This document shows, in pieces, positions 18,633 through 28,657 of a DNA stretch of 64,000 nucleotides. Origin of the DNA: Azomonas agilis. GTDB lineage: Bacteria; Pseudomonadota; Gammaproteobacteria; Pseudomonadales; Pseudomonadaceae. Location: positions 62,001-126,000 of the forward strand of contig NZ_VLKG01000005.1 of NCBI RefSeq assembly GCF_007830255.1. The letters run 5' to 3'. How positions within the stretch are numbered: position 1 is the stretch's first letter; each line of letters begins with the position of its first letter. A program made the position numbers and the translations under genes. The notes beneath the pieces were generated by a model. The model did no database searches. It was not told the DNA's origin and was given only the letters and a program-made list of their open reading frames with translations.

Positions 18633-19847
18633 CTACTCGCTATCTTCAGGGTCACGGTAGCCTAACAAGTACAGAATGCCATCTAGGCCCAAGGTTGAAA
18701 TGGCCTGTTTGGCGGACTGCTTGACTAGGGGTTTAGCCCGGAAGGCAACCCCTAAGCCTGCTAGCCCTAACATGGGTAAATCGTTTGCACCGTCACCGAC
18801 GGCAATAGTTTGCTCAAGGCTCAGGCCTTCGCGCTTGGCCAATTCGCGCAGCAAATCGGCTTTGCGTTGAGCATCTACAATAGGCTCTACGGCAACGCCG
18901 GTAAGTCGTCCCTGGTCAATTTGTAATTCGTTGGCAAAGACATAATCAATGCCCAGTTTTTGTTGCAATTGGTGGGCAAAATAACTGAATCCACCGGATA
19001 AAATGGCCGTTTTATAGCCTAGGCGTTTGAGTTCAGTAAACAGCAGTTCCGCCCCTTCCGTAAGCGGAAGCCGGAGTGCGACTTCTTGAAGTACGGATTC
19101 GGGCAACCCCTTAAGTAAAGCTAAACGCTCACGGAAACTGGCGCGAAAATCCAGCTCACCCCGCATGGCGCGCTCGGTAATGGCGGAAACTTGCTCCCCT
19201 ACGCCTGCTACCTTGGCCAGCTCATCAATCACTTCGGCTTCGATCAGGGTCGAGTCCATATCGAACACGGCCAGCCGACGGTTACGCCGGAATAGGGTGT
19301 CGCGTTGGAAGGCAATGTCGATGTCCAGTTCTTGGCCTATACGTAAAAACTCTGCTCGCAAAGCTGTAGGGTCTTCGGGTTCACCGCGCACCGACAGTTC
19401 GATACAGCCTTTAGCTCGATCCACTGGAGCATCCAGCGAAATGCGTCCTGACAAGCGATCAATACGGTCGATGTTCAAGCCGTATTGGGCCGTAATAGCA
19501 CTGACCCGATGTAAATGTTCAGCGGTTACGCGCCGCGCTAACAGAGTGACGATGTGTCGAGCTTTACCCTGTCCTTCAACCCAATGTTGATAATCGGCTT
19601 CGGACACTGGGGTAAAGCGTACTTGTTGGTCGAGTTTATAGGCCGTGAACAGCACCTCTTTGAGTGCTGATGAGGCTTCCAGGGTTTCGGGGATTTCCAC
19701 CAGAATGCCAAAAGACAGGGTATCGTGGATCACCGCTTGACCAATATCGAGGATATTGGCTTTACCTTGGGCTAATACGCCCGTAATAGCAGCCGTCAGT
19801 CCGGGGCGGTCTTCTCCGGTGATGTTAATCAGCACGATTTCGCGCAA
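18633..19847 (-). CDS. serB: Phosphoserine phosphatase SerB
   Basis: Last step of serine synthesis, hydrolysing L-phosphoserine. At 404 residues it has two N-terminal ACT-type regulatory domains (about 1-165) and a HAD phosphatase domain with the nucleophile motif FDMDSTLIEAEV. Also present are SGGFSYFA (motif II) and VGDGANDLPML (motif III/IV). A TTG at 19847 is the likely start: the family begins MREIVLINITGEDRPG, and GGAG lies eight bases before that TTG. The open frame extends 72 codons upstream, but that part is not family-like. Confidence 0.95.
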   Translation of the reverse strand: MREIVLINITGEDRPGLTAAITGVLAQGKANILDIGQAVIHDTLSFGILVEIPETLEASSALKEVLFTAYKLDQQVRFTPVSEADYQHWVEGQGKARHIVTLLARRVTAEHLHRVSAITAQYGLNIDRIDRLSGRISLDAPVDRAKGCIELSVRGEPEDPTALRAEFLRIGQELDIDIAFQRDTLFRRNRRLAVFDMDSTLIEAEVIDELAKVAGVGEQVSAITERAMRGELDFRASFRERLALLKGLPESVLQEVALRLPLTEGAELLFTELKRLGYKTAILSGGFSYFAHQLQQKLGIDYVFANELQIDQGRLTGVAVEPIVDAQRKADLLRELAKREGLSLEQTIAVGDGANDLPMLGLAGLGVAFRAKPLVKQSAKQAISTLGLDGILYLLGYRDPEDSE

Positions 19848-19920
19848 GACGGTTTCTCCTACACTGAGCACAAGGGAATTCCAGCCATGATAAGAGAACT
19901 GGAAGAGATAGCGCTGTATT

Positions 19921-19949
19921 TTGCCCGCTTGGGGCCGCAAGTTATATAC
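19921..19949 (+). promoter_or_regulatory. Candidate promoter of the AhpA-like gene
   Basis: TTGCCC (19921-19926) and TATATA (19944-19949) are 17 bases apart. Transcription would begin near 19957, which argues that the open frame beginning at 19921 is not translated from its first codon and supports GTG 19984. Confidence 0.45.
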
Positions 19950-19983
19950 TGGACAACAATTCCACTTTAAAGAGCCGCCCTCC

Positions 19984-21399
19984 GTGTCTCGGCCAGCCCC
20001 CGTGAAATCCGATAATTTTTTCCTCGTTTTGTACCAAGTTTTAACCCTAAGACGCACGCCCATCGTGTTGCGCGTTGTTGTGCATACTCTGTTGTTGGTG
20101 GGAGCTGCGCTAGCTTTGTGTGTAGTGGCTGCCAGCTTTCAGCTACGCCAAGCCATGCAAGAACATACGGATGCTGTGGGCCAAAGCTTAGTGGTACAAA
20201 CCGCCTACTCAGCCACGACCCTATTGGCGGTTAATGACAGCCTGAGTTTGCACGTTTTGCTGAATAATTTGGTGCAAAATCCCCTAGTAGCCTACGCCGG
20301 AATTCAGAGCGTTGATGGTCGGGTGTTGGCAGAGGCGGGGCATAAGCCGCGAGCCAATCGTTCAGGGGAGGTGGTAGGACAATACGCCATGCCCCTGATG
20401 ATCCAAAATGCGTCCGCCGGTCGTTTGTTTGTGGCACTGGATATGAACCAGTTTCAGCAACCATCTCTGCAAAATCAGCGCAATTTAGCGATGTTTGCCT
20501 TAGCATTATTGGTCGTGATCTTAATCCTGAGTATCCGTTTGGGACGGCAGGTCTCGGTACCTATTAAGCAGATGCGCCAGTGGTTGGATGACCCCAGTCG
20601 GCCTTTCCCTCGCGTGCATCAGGATGAACTGGGCGGGCTGTTTCAGCAGATTAAAGACCATTTCCCTCAAGAAGAAGAGGAGTCCAAGTCGTCGATACTG
20701 ACAGAGCCTGATAGCTGGAGTCCTCCCGTTGTTCCCGGCTCTGAGCCGGTGGTGACTACGCTACCTCCGGGGCTGGTTTTAAGTGAGCAAGCTATAGCCC
20801 AACCTCAAACAAAGCCGAGCTGTAGTTTGGTGCTGGCCATCCAACTGGGTAGCGCGGAACAGCTTGAGGGTATTCCACTAAATCGCCTGCAAGGATTCCA
20901 ACAGCATTACCGGAATCAGTTGGCACAGGTGGCGCGCCTGTATCGAGCGGAATTACACCATTTGGTGGATGGCTCCAGCCTGTTGCTGTTTCATGGTTAT
21001 GAGCACGATCTGACTCAAGGATACCTAACCCATGCGCTGTGCTGTAGCGAGCTATTGCGCAGTTTGACCGATCATCTGCTGTCGGTGTTGGGAGAGCCGA
21101 AACGGACGCTGACCCTTCACTTGGCCCTAGGACGTGTATCCAGCGGTGAGTTGATGGGGAAAACTCAGAGCGATTTAGTCTTAAATCGGGTGGTACAAAC
21201 GACTTTAGACTTGATGCGGCACAGCCATAATTTGCTGTTGTTAGCTCCAGATGTAGCTCAGGAGTCTTTGATTCGCCAACGGGCACGTTTATATCCCGCT
21301 GCTAATCCCAAGGGGGCTTACTGCGTAGAGCGCTTACAAGATCCTTATTTGGAGTTGCTAGGCCGTCAGCGGAGTGCTTTGCTCGGAGCTATGGGTTAA
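19984..21399 (+). CDS. AhpA/YtjB-like membrane protein
   Basis: The protein has an N-terminal membrane helix (about residues 25-50) and a periplasmic segment of about 100 residues. A second membrane helix (about 160-180, LAMFALALLVVILILSI), a short HAMP-like linker and a cytoplasmic C-terminal domain follow. The C-terminal domain resembles a degenerate nucleotide-cyclase fold. It lies head to head with serB, as ytjB does in E. coli and PA4961 in Pseudomonas. The role is unknown. GTG 19984 is chosen because a good promoter lies between 19921 and 19949; an upstream in-frame TTG at 19921 is the alternative. It converges on the next gene with an eight-base gap. Confidence 0.7.
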   Translation: MSRPAPVKSDNFFLVLYQVLTLRRTPIVLRVVVHTLLLVGAALALCVVAASFQLRQAMQEHTDAVGQSLVVQTAYSATTLLAVNDSLSLHVLLNNLVQNPLVAYAGIQSVDGRVLAEAGHKPRANRSGEVVGQYAMPLMIQNASAGRLFVALDMNQFQQPSLQNQRNLAMFALALLVVILILSIRLGRQVSVPIKQMRQWLDDPSRPFPRVHQDELGGLFQQIKDHFPQEEEESKSSILTEPDSWSPPVVPGSEPVVTTLPPGLVLSEQAIAQPQTKPSCSLVLAIQLGSAEQLEGIPLNRLQGFQQHYRNQLAQVARLYRAELHHLVDGSSLLLFHGYEHDLTQGYLTHALCCSELLRSLTDHLLSVLGEPKRTLTLHLALGRVSSGELMGKTQSDLVLNRVVQTTLDLMRHSHNLLLLAPDVAQESLIRQRARLYPAANPKGAYCVERLQDPYLELLGRQRSALLGAMG

Positions 21400-21407
21400 A
21401 GCGCGGG

Positions 21408-22157
21408 TTAAAAACGAAATACCTCCATATCGGTGCGCACCGGAACGGGGGCATTGTTGGCCGGCTTATTAGCGTTAGCCTCTTTGTCCTCAGTATCGCG
21501 CTTTTTGACGATGGTGGTTTTAGGTTTAGCGCTAGTCTCTCGGGTTTTAGTCGAGGCTTCGGCCTCTAAAACCGTCCACTGAATATCGCGTGCCAGTTGC
21601 TCAGCCAACTTTTGTAAGAGCTGGCTTTGGGCTTGCACTTGGTCGGCAAGGGTGGGGCCGTGTTTTTCTTGGAGCCGTACAATGCGGTTGGCTTTTTGGG
21701 CTCCTTGGGCATCCACTAAATGCCACTGAGCCTCTAAAACAGCCGCTTGTTGTGGGCCTGAGTCAAAGCGATCAATGCGTACTTGGGCTTGTATATCGTG
21801 TTTAAAACCTTGGCGATCGGTATAAAATACTAAGCGGCTGCTGTTGAGATAGCCCGCCAGTTGATGTAGCAGCACGCGATCCACATTATCTTGCAAACTA
21901 CCGGCCCAGCGTGCGGTCGAATCTAAGCTGAGACTGCCATCGTTTTGGCGTTGTATCAGAGTGGGATGTTTCAGGTAGTCGGGAAGCATTACTGGCCCCA
22001 ATAAGACAGCGGTTCCTGTCATAGAGCGCAGCGCAGGAGCAGGGGCAGCCCACTGTAACTGGTAGGTGGTGGGCGCTGTTGCAGAGACGCAACCCGTTAA
22101 ACCAAAGGAAGCACCCAACGCGAGCAGCAAAGGCAAGAGAAGCGGGCGTTTCAACAA
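21408..22157 (-). CDS. PqiC-like lipoprotein (ABC transport auxiliary family)
   Basis: The 249-residue protein has a lipoprotein signal with lipobox LTGC (Cys23). A domain typical of PqiC/ABC_trans_aux follows: YQLQW at the start, VLLGPVMLPDYLKHPTLIQR, and DNVDRVLLHQLAGYL. In E. coli PqiC is the outer-membrane lipoprotein that works with PqiA and the MCE protein PqiB in lipid transport. No pqiA or pqiB gene is nearby, so this copy is an orphan. The tail (about 200-249) is Lys/Thr-rich and low in complexity. The start is one of two tandem TTG codons (22157 or 22154) behind GGTGA. Confidence 0.72.
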   Translation of the reverse strand: MLKRPLLLPLLLALGASFGLTGCVSATAPTTYQLQWAAPAPALRSMTGTAVLLGPVMLPDYLKHPTLIQRQNDGSLSLDSTARWAGSLQDNVDRVLLHQLAGYLNSSRLVFYTDRQGFKHDIQAQVRIDRFDSGPQQAAVLEAQWHLVDAQGAQKANRIVRLQEKHGPTLADQVQAQSQLLQKLAEQLARDIQWTVLEAEASTKTRETSAKPKTTIVKKRDTEDKEANANKPANNAPVPVRTDMEVFRF

Positions 22158-22283
22158 GAGTCACCAAATAACATGAAAACTGCTCACAGCAGAGGCTTTG
22201 GTTCCAAGATCTTGCACCGATACTAAGAACCAGCGAGATAAGAGTACCGAGCAGCTGGGGTATCTTATCCCGCTTATTGGGGA

Positions 22284-24545
22284 TCAGCTTGGGGCGTATT
22301 CTACGGTAATTTGTTCGATACGCTGAAAGCCGCGAGGGAGTTTGTTCCCTCTGCGTCCACGCTCTCCTTGGTAATGCAGTAATTCTTCCATCGGTAGGCT
22401 AAGACGGCGTTGCCCCGATAGCAATATCAAGTGAGCCCTTGGAGGTAACACAGCCAGCCCTAGTAGATATTCTTCCCGCTTTTGTAACTGTTCTGTGGCA
22501 ATACTGATGATCTTATTGCCTTTGCCCTTGGCCAGTTGCGGTAAGTCTTTGAGCGGGAATACCAGCAATCGCCCTTCGTTGGTGACAGCCGCCAATTGAG
22601 CACTTTCTACTTCGGTGACTATCTGGGGTTGTAGCACTCGGCTGCCTTCCGGTAGGGTCAGCAAGGCTTTGCCAGATTTGTTTTTAGCCTGTAAATCCTC
22701 CCCCTTGGCCAAGAAGCCATACCCTGCGTCTGAAGCTAAGAGGTACAACCCATCTTCTTCCGGCAGCAGCACCCACTCAAAGCGGGCTCCCGGCGGTGGA
22801 GCCAATTTGCCCGTCAAAGGCTCACCCTGACCACGGGCCGAGGGCAGCGTATGGGCGGCCAAGGAATAACTGCGTCCCGTGTTATCTAAAAACACCGCAT
22901 ATTGGTTGGAGCGGCCCTGTCCCATACTCTTAAAGCTGTCTCCGGCTTTATAGGACAGGTTAGGGCCGTCTACCTCATGGCCTTTGGCACAACGTACCCA
23001 ACCTTGCTCGGACAGCACCACGGTGACCGGCTCCGAAGGCAGCAGTTCGTGCTCTGTCAAAGCTCGGGCTTCGCTGCGGGCTACTAGCGGCGAGCGGCGT
23101 TTATCGCCGAAGGTTTCGGCATCTGCCAAGAGTTCACTACGCACCAAAGCCCGTAACTTGCTGTCGTCGCCCAACAAGGCGCGCAGCTGTTCGCGCTCTT
23201 TGGCCAGCTCGTCTTGTTCGGCGCGGATTTTTAGCTCTTCCAAGCGGGCTAATTGGCGTAAGCGGGTATCGAGGATGTAGTCGGCTTGCAGTTCACTTAG
23301 GCCAAAATGTTGCATCAGTTTGGCTTTGGGCTGGTCTTCAGTGCGAATGATTTCGATCACTTCGTCCAGATTAAGGAAGGCAATCAGCAAACCGTCCAGC
23401 AGGTGCAGACGTTTTTCCACCTTATCCAAGCGGAATTGCAAACGGCGGCGCACGGTGCCCAAGCGATACAAAAGCCATTCGCCCAGCAGGGTTCGCAGGT
23501 CTTTTACCTGTGGTTTGCCGTCTAAACCGATGACGTTAAGGTTCACGCGGTAGCTGGATTCCAGCTCCGTAGTGGCAAACAGATGTTGCATCAGTCCTTC
23601 CACGTCCACCCGATTGGAGCGCGGTACTATGACGATGCGGGTCGGGTTTTCGTAGTCGGACTCATCGCGCAGATCGGCCACCATGGGCAGCTTTTTGGCC
23701 TGCATCTGGGCGGCGATTTGCTCCAGCACCTTAGCGCCGGAAACCTGATGGGGTAAAGCGGTGATGACGATATCACCGTCCTCTAACCGATATACCGCGC
23801 GCATCCGCACCGAGCCGCGCCCCGTTTCGTAGATTTTCAGCAGTTCGGCTTTGGGGGTGATGATCTCCGCCTCGGTGGGGAAATCCGGGCCGGGCAGATG
23901 TTCGCAGAGCTGGGCCAGTGTGGTCTGGGGCTCGTCCAGCAAGCGAATGCAAGCAGTGGCAACTTCACGCAGGTTGTGCGGCGGCACATCGGTGGCCATA
24001 CCCACAGCAATGCCCGTGGTGCCGTTGAGCAGCAAATTCGGCAGGCGTGCCGGTAAGGTTGAGGGCTCTTCCAGCGTGCCGTCAAAGTTAGGCACCCAAT
24101 CTACCGTGCCTTGACCCAGCTCACCGAGCAGCAATTCGGCGTAACGGGACAGACGCGCCTCGGTGTAACGCATGGCGGCGAAGGATTTGGGATCATCCGG
24201 CGCGCCCCAGTTGCCTTGACCATCCACCAGCGGGTAGCGGTAGGAGAAAGGCTGAGCCATCAGCACCATGGCTTCGTAGCAAGCGGAGTCGCCGTGGGGA
24301 TGGTATTTGCCCAACACATCACCCACGGTACGCGCTGATTTTTTGTGTTTGGAGGCGGCATCCAAGCCCAACTCGCTCATGGCATAAACGATGCGCCGCT
24401 GTACCGGCTTCAAACCGTCGCCAATATGGGGCAAGGCGCGATCCATGATCACGTACATGGAGTAGTTGAGATAAGCCTGCTCGGTAAAGTCGGCCAGCGC
24501 GCGGCGCTCCACCCCTTCCAGATTCAGGTCGTAGGATTCAGTCAT
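22284..24545 (-). CDS. parC: DNA topoisomerase IV subunit A
   Basis: Breaks and rejoins DNA to decatenate daughter chromosomes, working with ParE. At 753 residues it has a winged-helix breakage-reunion domain with catalytic Tyr127 in [10 protein letters not shown], followed by a coiled-coil gate and a C-terminal beta-pinwheel. The quinolone-resistance region reads HGDSACYEA. Ser87 and Glu91 are the susceptible residues at the positions numbered the same in P. aeruginosa. ATG 24545 overlaps the end of the upstream protease gene, suggesting coupling. A GTG three codons earlier is possible. Confidence 0.97.
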   Translation of the reverse strand: MTESYDLNLEGVERRALADFTEQAYLNYSMYVIMDRALPHIGDGLKPVQRRIVYAMSELGLDAASKHKKSARTVGDVLGKYHPHGDSACYEAMVLMAQPFSYRYPLVDGQGNWGAPDDPKSFAAMRYTEARLSRYAELLLGELGQGTVDWVPNFDGTLEEPSTLPARLPNLLLNGTTGIAVGMATDVPPHNLREVATACIRLLDEPQTTLAQLCEHLPGPDFPTEAEIITPKAELLKIYETGRGSVRMRAVYRLEDGDIVITALPHQVSGAKVLEQIAAQMQAKKLPMVADLRDESDYENPTRIVIVPRSNRVDVEGLMQHLFATTELESSYRVNLNVIGLDGKPQVKDLRTLLGEWLLYRLGTVRRRLQFRLDKVEKRLHLLDGLLIAFLNLDEVIEIIRTEDQPKAKLMQHFGLSELQADYILDTRLRQLARLEELKIRAEQDELAKEREQLRALLGDDSKLRALVRSELLADAETFGDKRRSPLVARSEARALTEHELLPSEPVTVVLSEQGWVRCAKGHEVDGPNLSYKAGDSFKSMGQGRSNQYAVFLDNTGRSYSLAAHTLPSARGQGEPLTGKLAPPPGARFEWVLLPEEDGLYLLASDAGYGFLAKGEDLQAKNKSGKALLTLPEGSRVLQPQIVTEVESAQLAAVTNEGRLLVFPLKDLPQLAKGKGNKIISIATEQLQKREEYLLGLAVLPPRAHLILLSGQRRLSLPMEELLHYQGERGRRGNKLPRGFQRIEQITVEYAPS

Positions 24546-25083
24546 GCTGTTCACTGATAGGTTGGCGCAGCACCAAGGTACCGTCGCGCTGGGTAAATTC
24601 GAGTTGTTTCAAGGCACTCATGCCGAGCAAGATATTTTGGTCTTTAAAGTCTGGAATCAAGATAGCGCGCACATCCCGTAGCACAATATCGCCTAAGCTG
24701 AGGCGATCAATGTGGGTGCGTCGTCCTGTCACTAGGCCGTTGGCGGTGCGGATGGACTGTGCTTCCCTGGGTTCTAAGCCCAAGGTTTTACTCAGGCTGA
24801 GGGGAATGGCGACATCGGTAGCACCCGTATCAAGCAAAAAGACGACGGGTTGATTGTTGATACGTCCTGCGCTGAAAAAATGCCCCTGTGCATTGGCCCG
24901 CAGCACCACTTCAATCCAAGAACCTTGATGACGGGAGATGGGTTGCGTATTGGGGTTATAGGCTTTTTGTTCCCAGTCGGCAAAGAAACGACTGGCTAGG
25001 ATTAACCCCGCTAGCCAAGCCAAGCTCAGCATCCAAAGACCTGCTTTGCGGCCTGCGGGTGCGCTCACGGTGTTCCCATCCAT
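24538..25083 (-). CDS. Retropepsin-like aspartic protease (TIGR02281 clan AA type)
   Basis: A single-pass membrane protein with one N-terminal hydrophobic helix (about 15-35) and a periplasmic retropepsin-like domain. The single catalytic motif [12 protein letters not shown] implies a homodimer, as in retroviral proteases. The family is common in proteobacteria and corresponds to PA4965 in the same position between parC and parE. Its substrates are not established. ATG 25083 is used; GTG 25068 overlaps the upstream stop as GTGA and is an equally good start. The stop overlaps the parC start. Confidence 0.78.
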   Translation of the reverse strand: MDGNTVSAPAGRKAGLWMLSLAWLAGLILASRFFADWEQKAYNPNTQPISRHQGSWIEVVLRANAQGHFFSAGRINNQPVVFLLDTGATDVAIPLSLSKTLGLEPREAQSIRTANGLVTGRRTHIDRLSLGDIVLRDVRAILIPDFKDQNILLGMSALKQLEFTQRDGTLVLRQPISEQHD

Positions 25084-26048
25084 CCTTCTGCGGGGGCTGC
25101 AAAACGCCAAACGATGGGGCGAGCCTCACCGTCTGCGCGCAGGTGGTCGTTATTATCCAGACCGATCAGCACTGTATCTTCCTCCAGCCATAGGGCTTCG
25201 GCGATGCCATAGGGCGTAGGATAGCGGTAGTTTTCTTTTTGGGCTGTAGTGGCAAACGACCAGCAGCGCTCCACAGTTCCTTCTTCCAGATTACGGCGAC
25301 ACAGTTGCCGCGCTTGGCGTTCCAGAGTGAACAGCTTGTTTTGGTACAGTTGCAGGTCGCTAAAATCAGGCGCAGGAGAAGCTTCAGCCGTGCCAGAGGG
25401 CATGGCTTGGGCCTCGAATAGCAGGACACAATGGCCTTCAGGGCATTCCCAGTGCTCCTGTTTGAGCTCGATATGCAGCAGCCCGCGTTGCTCTCGCTCG
25501 GCGGCTAACCAGATACGCTGGCCTTGGGGATCGACAGCGATGCCTTCGTAGAGTGCGTTGTGCTTGCGCAGTAGACCCCGAGAGCGGGCTTGAGGCATGA
25601 GGGCTTCGGGTAACTCCAGCCAGTGACTCTGCCCATCTGGTGTGATTTTGAGCACGCTGGCGTAGGCTTCACTGACCAGATAACGGTTGCCCAGTGCATC
25701 GCAGGCAATGCCTTCAAAGTCCATCTGCCCACCCCGTACTGGGCCACTTAACATGGATTGAGCGCGCATTCCCCACGGCAGTTGATGATTCTCGGGAATC
25801 TCGGGTGTTTGGAAGGGTTCGACCTGCGCCCGCCAAATGGGGTTTTGCGTGTCGAGCCGATGTAGGTTGCCATCTTCACGGTCTGAAAGGGTCAACAAGT
25901 GCCCATCACAACGCGCTAAGCCGGATAAGTTGCCGGCGGGCATCTGCTCCACCGGGTGCTCACTGAGAAACACCAATTCAGGAATAGGCTCAGCGGAAAC
26001 ACGGACAGAGGCCAGCAGCAACAGCAGTCCTAAGCCTTGCCACAACAT
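25065..26048 (-). CDS. Esterase-like activity of phytase family protein, exported
   Basis: The 327-residue protein has a clear Sec signal (about 1-19, ending VSA-E) and a beta-propeller-like body: NLSGLARCDGHLLTLSDR, MDFEGIACDALGNRYLVSE and YEGIAVDPQGQRIWLAAE. This repeat pattern is typical of the esterase-like phytase family (PF13449), to which PA4966 in the same position belongs. Enzymatic activity has not been shown for most members. The ATG overlaps the parE stop by one base (TGATG), and the stop overlaps the protease start region, so the parE-to-parC genes appear to form one operon. Confidence 0.78.
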   Translation of the reverse strand: MLWQGLGLLLLLASVRVSAEPIPELVFLSEHPVEQMPAGNLSGLARCDGHLLTLSDREDGNLHRLDTQNPIWRAQVEPFQTPEIPENHQLPWGMRAQSMLSGPVRGGQMDFEGIACDALGNRYLVSEAYASVLKITPDGQSHWLELPEALMPQARSRGLLRKHNALYEGIAVDPQGQRIWLAAEREQRGLLHIELKQEHWECPEGHCVLLFEAQAMPSGTAEASPAPDFSDLQLYQNKLFTLERQARQLCRRNLEEGTVERCWSFATTAQKENYRYPTPYGIAEALWLEEDTVLIGLDNNDHLRADGEARPIVWRFAAPAEGWMGTP

Positions 26049-27934
26049 CAGGCTAAGACCTCGGCCAAATTGCCCTTGCGCTCCAGCCAGTGTTTGCGGT
26101 CGGAGGCGCGTTTTTTAGCCAGCAGCATGTCCATCACTTCATGGGTATGCGCTAAGTCATCCAAACTCAGCTGCACTAAGCGCCGAGTGTTGGGATCCAT
26201 GGTGGTTTCCCGCAGTTGCAGCGGGTTCATTTCGCCCAAGCCTTTAAAGCGTGTGACCTGAGGTTTGCCGCGTTTTTTCTCGGCCAGCAAGCGCTCTAGG
26301 ATGCCATCACGCTCCGCTTCATCGAGGGCGTAATACACCTCTTTGGCCAGATCAATGCGGTACAGTGGTGGCATGGCTACATACACATGGCCCGCTTCCA
26401 CCAGAGGGCGGAAGTGGCGGACAAAGAGCGCACACAGCAAGGTGGCAATGTGCAGACCGTCCGAATCGGCATCGGCCAAAATGCATACCTTGCCGTAACG
26501 CAGTTGAGATAAATCCTCAGAGCCGGGATCAAGGCCGATGGCCACCGCAATGTCGTGGACTTCTTGGCTGGCCAATACCTCGCTGCCGTCCACTTCCCAA
26601 GTATTCAGGATTTTGCCGCGCAAAGGCATGATGGCCTGAAATTCCTTGCTGCGCGCCTGCTTAGCACTGCCCCCGGCTGAGTCACCCTCCACCAAAAACA
26701 GCTCAGAGCGCATAGGGTCTTGGCCCGCACAGTCGGCCAGTTTGCCGGGTAGGGCCGGGCCTTGGGTGACTTTTTTACGCTCGACTTTGCGTCCGGCTTT
26801 CAGGCGGCGACCGGCGTTACTGATGGCTAATTCGGCCAGCTGTAAACCCTGTTCGTGGTTGGCATTCAGCCACAGGCTAAAGCTGTCTTTAACCACCCCG
26901 GAGACAAAGGCCGCTGCTTCGCGTGACGACAGGCGCTCCTTGGTTTGCCCAGAGAACTGTGGCTCCTGCATCTTCATCGACAGCACAAAGGCGATGCGCT
27001 CCCAGACATCCTCTGGGGCCAGCTTAACCCCGCGCGGCAGCAGGTTACGGAATTCGCAGAACTCGCGCAGAGCGTCCAGCAAGCCTTGGCGCAAACCGTT
27101 CACATGGGTGCCGCCTTGGGCGGTGGGGATCAGGTTGACGTAGCTTTCCTGTAAGGATTCGCCGCCTTCGGGCAGCCAGAGCAAGGCCCAATCCACCGCC
27201 TCATGGTTACCCGCCATAGCCCCTACAAAGGGCTGCTCTGGCAAACGTAGGCGATCAGTCACCGCATCCATCAGGTAAGAACGCAGGCCATCTTCGTAGT
27301 GCCACTCGATGACCTCGCCGGTGCTTAGATCGCTGAAACTAACCAGCAAACCGGGGCAAAGTACGGCCTTGGCTTTGAGTACGTGCTTTAGGCGGGTGAC
27401 GGAGAAACGTGGTGAGTCGAAATACTTTGGATCGGGCCAAAAACGTACCGTGGTGCCGGTGACGCGCTTGGCCACACTGCCGATCACCTCCAGCTCGCTG
27501 GCTTTGTGGCCATCGGCGAAGGTCATGCGGTAGACCTTGCCTTCACGCCGCACCTGAATTTCCACCTGCGTAGACAGGGCATTCACCACCGAAATCCCTA
27601 CGCCGTGCAGACCACCGGAGAACTGGTAGTTCTTGTTGGAGAACTTACCGCCCGCGTGCAGCTTGGTCAGGATCAACTCCACCCCACAGACGCCTTCTTC
27701 CGGGTGAATGTCCACCGGCATGCCGCGCCCGTCGTCGATCACTTCCAGTGAGTTATCCGGATGCAACACCACCTGCACCGATTTAGCGTGACCGGCCAGC
27801 GCCTCGTCCACGCTGTTGTCGATGACTTCCTGCGCCAAATGGTTAGGGCGGCTGGTATCGGTGTACATACCGGGCCGCTTGCGTACAGGGTCTAGCCCGG
27901 AGAGGACTTCAATGGCTTCTGCGGTATAGGACAT
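26048..27934 (-). CDS. parE: DNA topoisomerase IV subunit B
   Basis: ATPase subunit partnering ParC. The GHKL ATP-binding domain has EVIDNSVDEAL, DDGRGMPVD and GGLHGVGISVVNALS. The transducer domain follows, then the TOPRIM domain with VEGDSAGGSAKQ and the metal-binding DADSDGLHI. From ATG 27934 the protein begins MSYTAEAIEVLSGLDPVRKRPGMYT and is 628 residues, near the 629 of P. aeruginosa. ATG 27949, two bases after the yqiA stop, would add five residues and is a good alternative. Key quinolone-region residues look wild type. Confidence 0.97.
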   Translation of the reverse strand: MSYTAEAIEVLSGLDPVRKRPGMYTDTSRPNHLAQEVIDNSVDEALAGHAKSVQVVLHPDNSLEVIDDGRGMPVDIHPEEGVCGVELILTKLHAGGKFSNKNYQFSGGLHGVGISVVNALSTQVEIQVRREGKVYRMTFADGHKASELEVIGSVAKRVTGTTVRFWPDPKYFDSPRFSVTRLKHVLKAKAVLCPGLLVSFSDLSTGEVIEWHYEDGLRSYLMDAVTDRLRLPEQPFVGAMAGNHEAVDWALLWLPEGGESLQESYVNLIPTAQGGTHVNGLRQGLLDALREFCEFRNLLPRGVKLAPEDVWERIAFVLSMKMQEPQFSGQTKERLSSREAAAFVSGVVKDSFSLWLNANHEQGLQLAELAISNAGRRLKAGRKVERKKVTQGPALPGKLADCAGQDPMRSELFLVEGDSAGGSAKQARSKEFQAIMPLRGKILNTWEVDGSEVLASQEVHDIAVAIGLDPGSEDLSQLRYGKVCILADADSDGLHIATLLCALFVRHFRPLVEAGHVYVAMPPLYRIDLAKEVYYALDEAERDGILERLLAEKKRGKPQVTRFKGLGEMNPLQLRETTMDPNTRRLVQLSLDDLAHTHEVMDMLLAKKRASDRKHWLERKGNLAEVLA

Positions 27935-27951
27935 AGGCTCGGTGTTCATCC

Positions 27952-28572
27952 TTACAAGTCGGAGAAATCGGCATCGCGCCACAGGTGGTCAGAAAATCCT
28001 GCTAAGGCCAGCACCGCCGGTAGGCGTTGAGCAAAGCCTTGGAATTGGTGATCACCTCCCTCTTCAATCATCAGCCTACAGGCACGGTAGAAGGCTTCTG
28101 CTTGGCGGTAGTTTAAAACCTCATCGCCGGTTTGCAGCCAAATATGGTAACGGCTTACATCCTGTAGTTTGGTGATTTCTAGCTCGGCCAAGGCACGGAT
28201 ATGGTCTTTGGTGAAGTCCCACTTAGCGCCGGTGTGGTGGTTCACCTGTGGCCCTAGGTAAGAGGTTAAATCCCAGTGATGTGGGTTGACCGCTGGGTTG
28301 ATCAGCAAGGCCTCAAGGCCGTAACGCTCGGCCAAATGGGTAGCGTAGTAACCGCCTAAGGAGCTGCCCACCAACAGCGGGCGACCCAATTCAGCGATGC
28401 AGGTTTCCAATTGGCTGATGGCCTGTCGTGGATGATGGTGGAGTGTGGGGGCACGCCAACGCTCCGTGCAACCCATGAGCGTTAAGGCATTGGCCAGCAA
28501 GCGAGCCTTAAACGAATAGGGTGAGCTATTAAAGCCATGAATATAGAGAATGGCAGCTTCTGAACGAGACAT
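27952..28572 (-). CDS. yqiA: YqiA-type alpha/beta-hydrolase (esterase)
   Basis: Small cytoplasmic esterase of about 206 residues. It has ILYIHGFNSSPYSFKA at the N-terminus and the nucleophile elbow GSSLGGYYA; the Asp (TGDEVLNYR) and His (EGGDHQFQGF) complete the triad. Gene order parE-yqiA-cpdA is conserved across gammaproteobacteria. The E. coli protein hydrolyses short acyl esters; its natural substrate is unknown. ATG 28572 is selected because it starts directly before the first beta strand. The frame continues to a TTG at 28644, but that extension is not family-like. Confidence 0.9.
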   Translation of the reverse strand: MSRSEAAILYIHGFNSSPYSFKARLLANALTLMGCTERWRAPTLHHHPRQAISQLETCIAELGRPLLVGSSLGGYYATHLAERYGLEALLINPAVNPHHWDLTSYLGPQVNHHTGAKWDFTKDHIRALAELEITKLQDVSRYHIWLQTGDEVLNYRQAEAFYRACRLMIEEGGDHQFQGFAQRLPAVLALAGFSDHLWRDADFSDL

Positions 28573-28657
28573 CGGGCGTGTAGCTGTCTTGAGGAAAATC
28601 GCGAGACTACAGGCCACAAGGTATATCCGGCAAGTCGGCCTCAAATTAAGGACTTAG

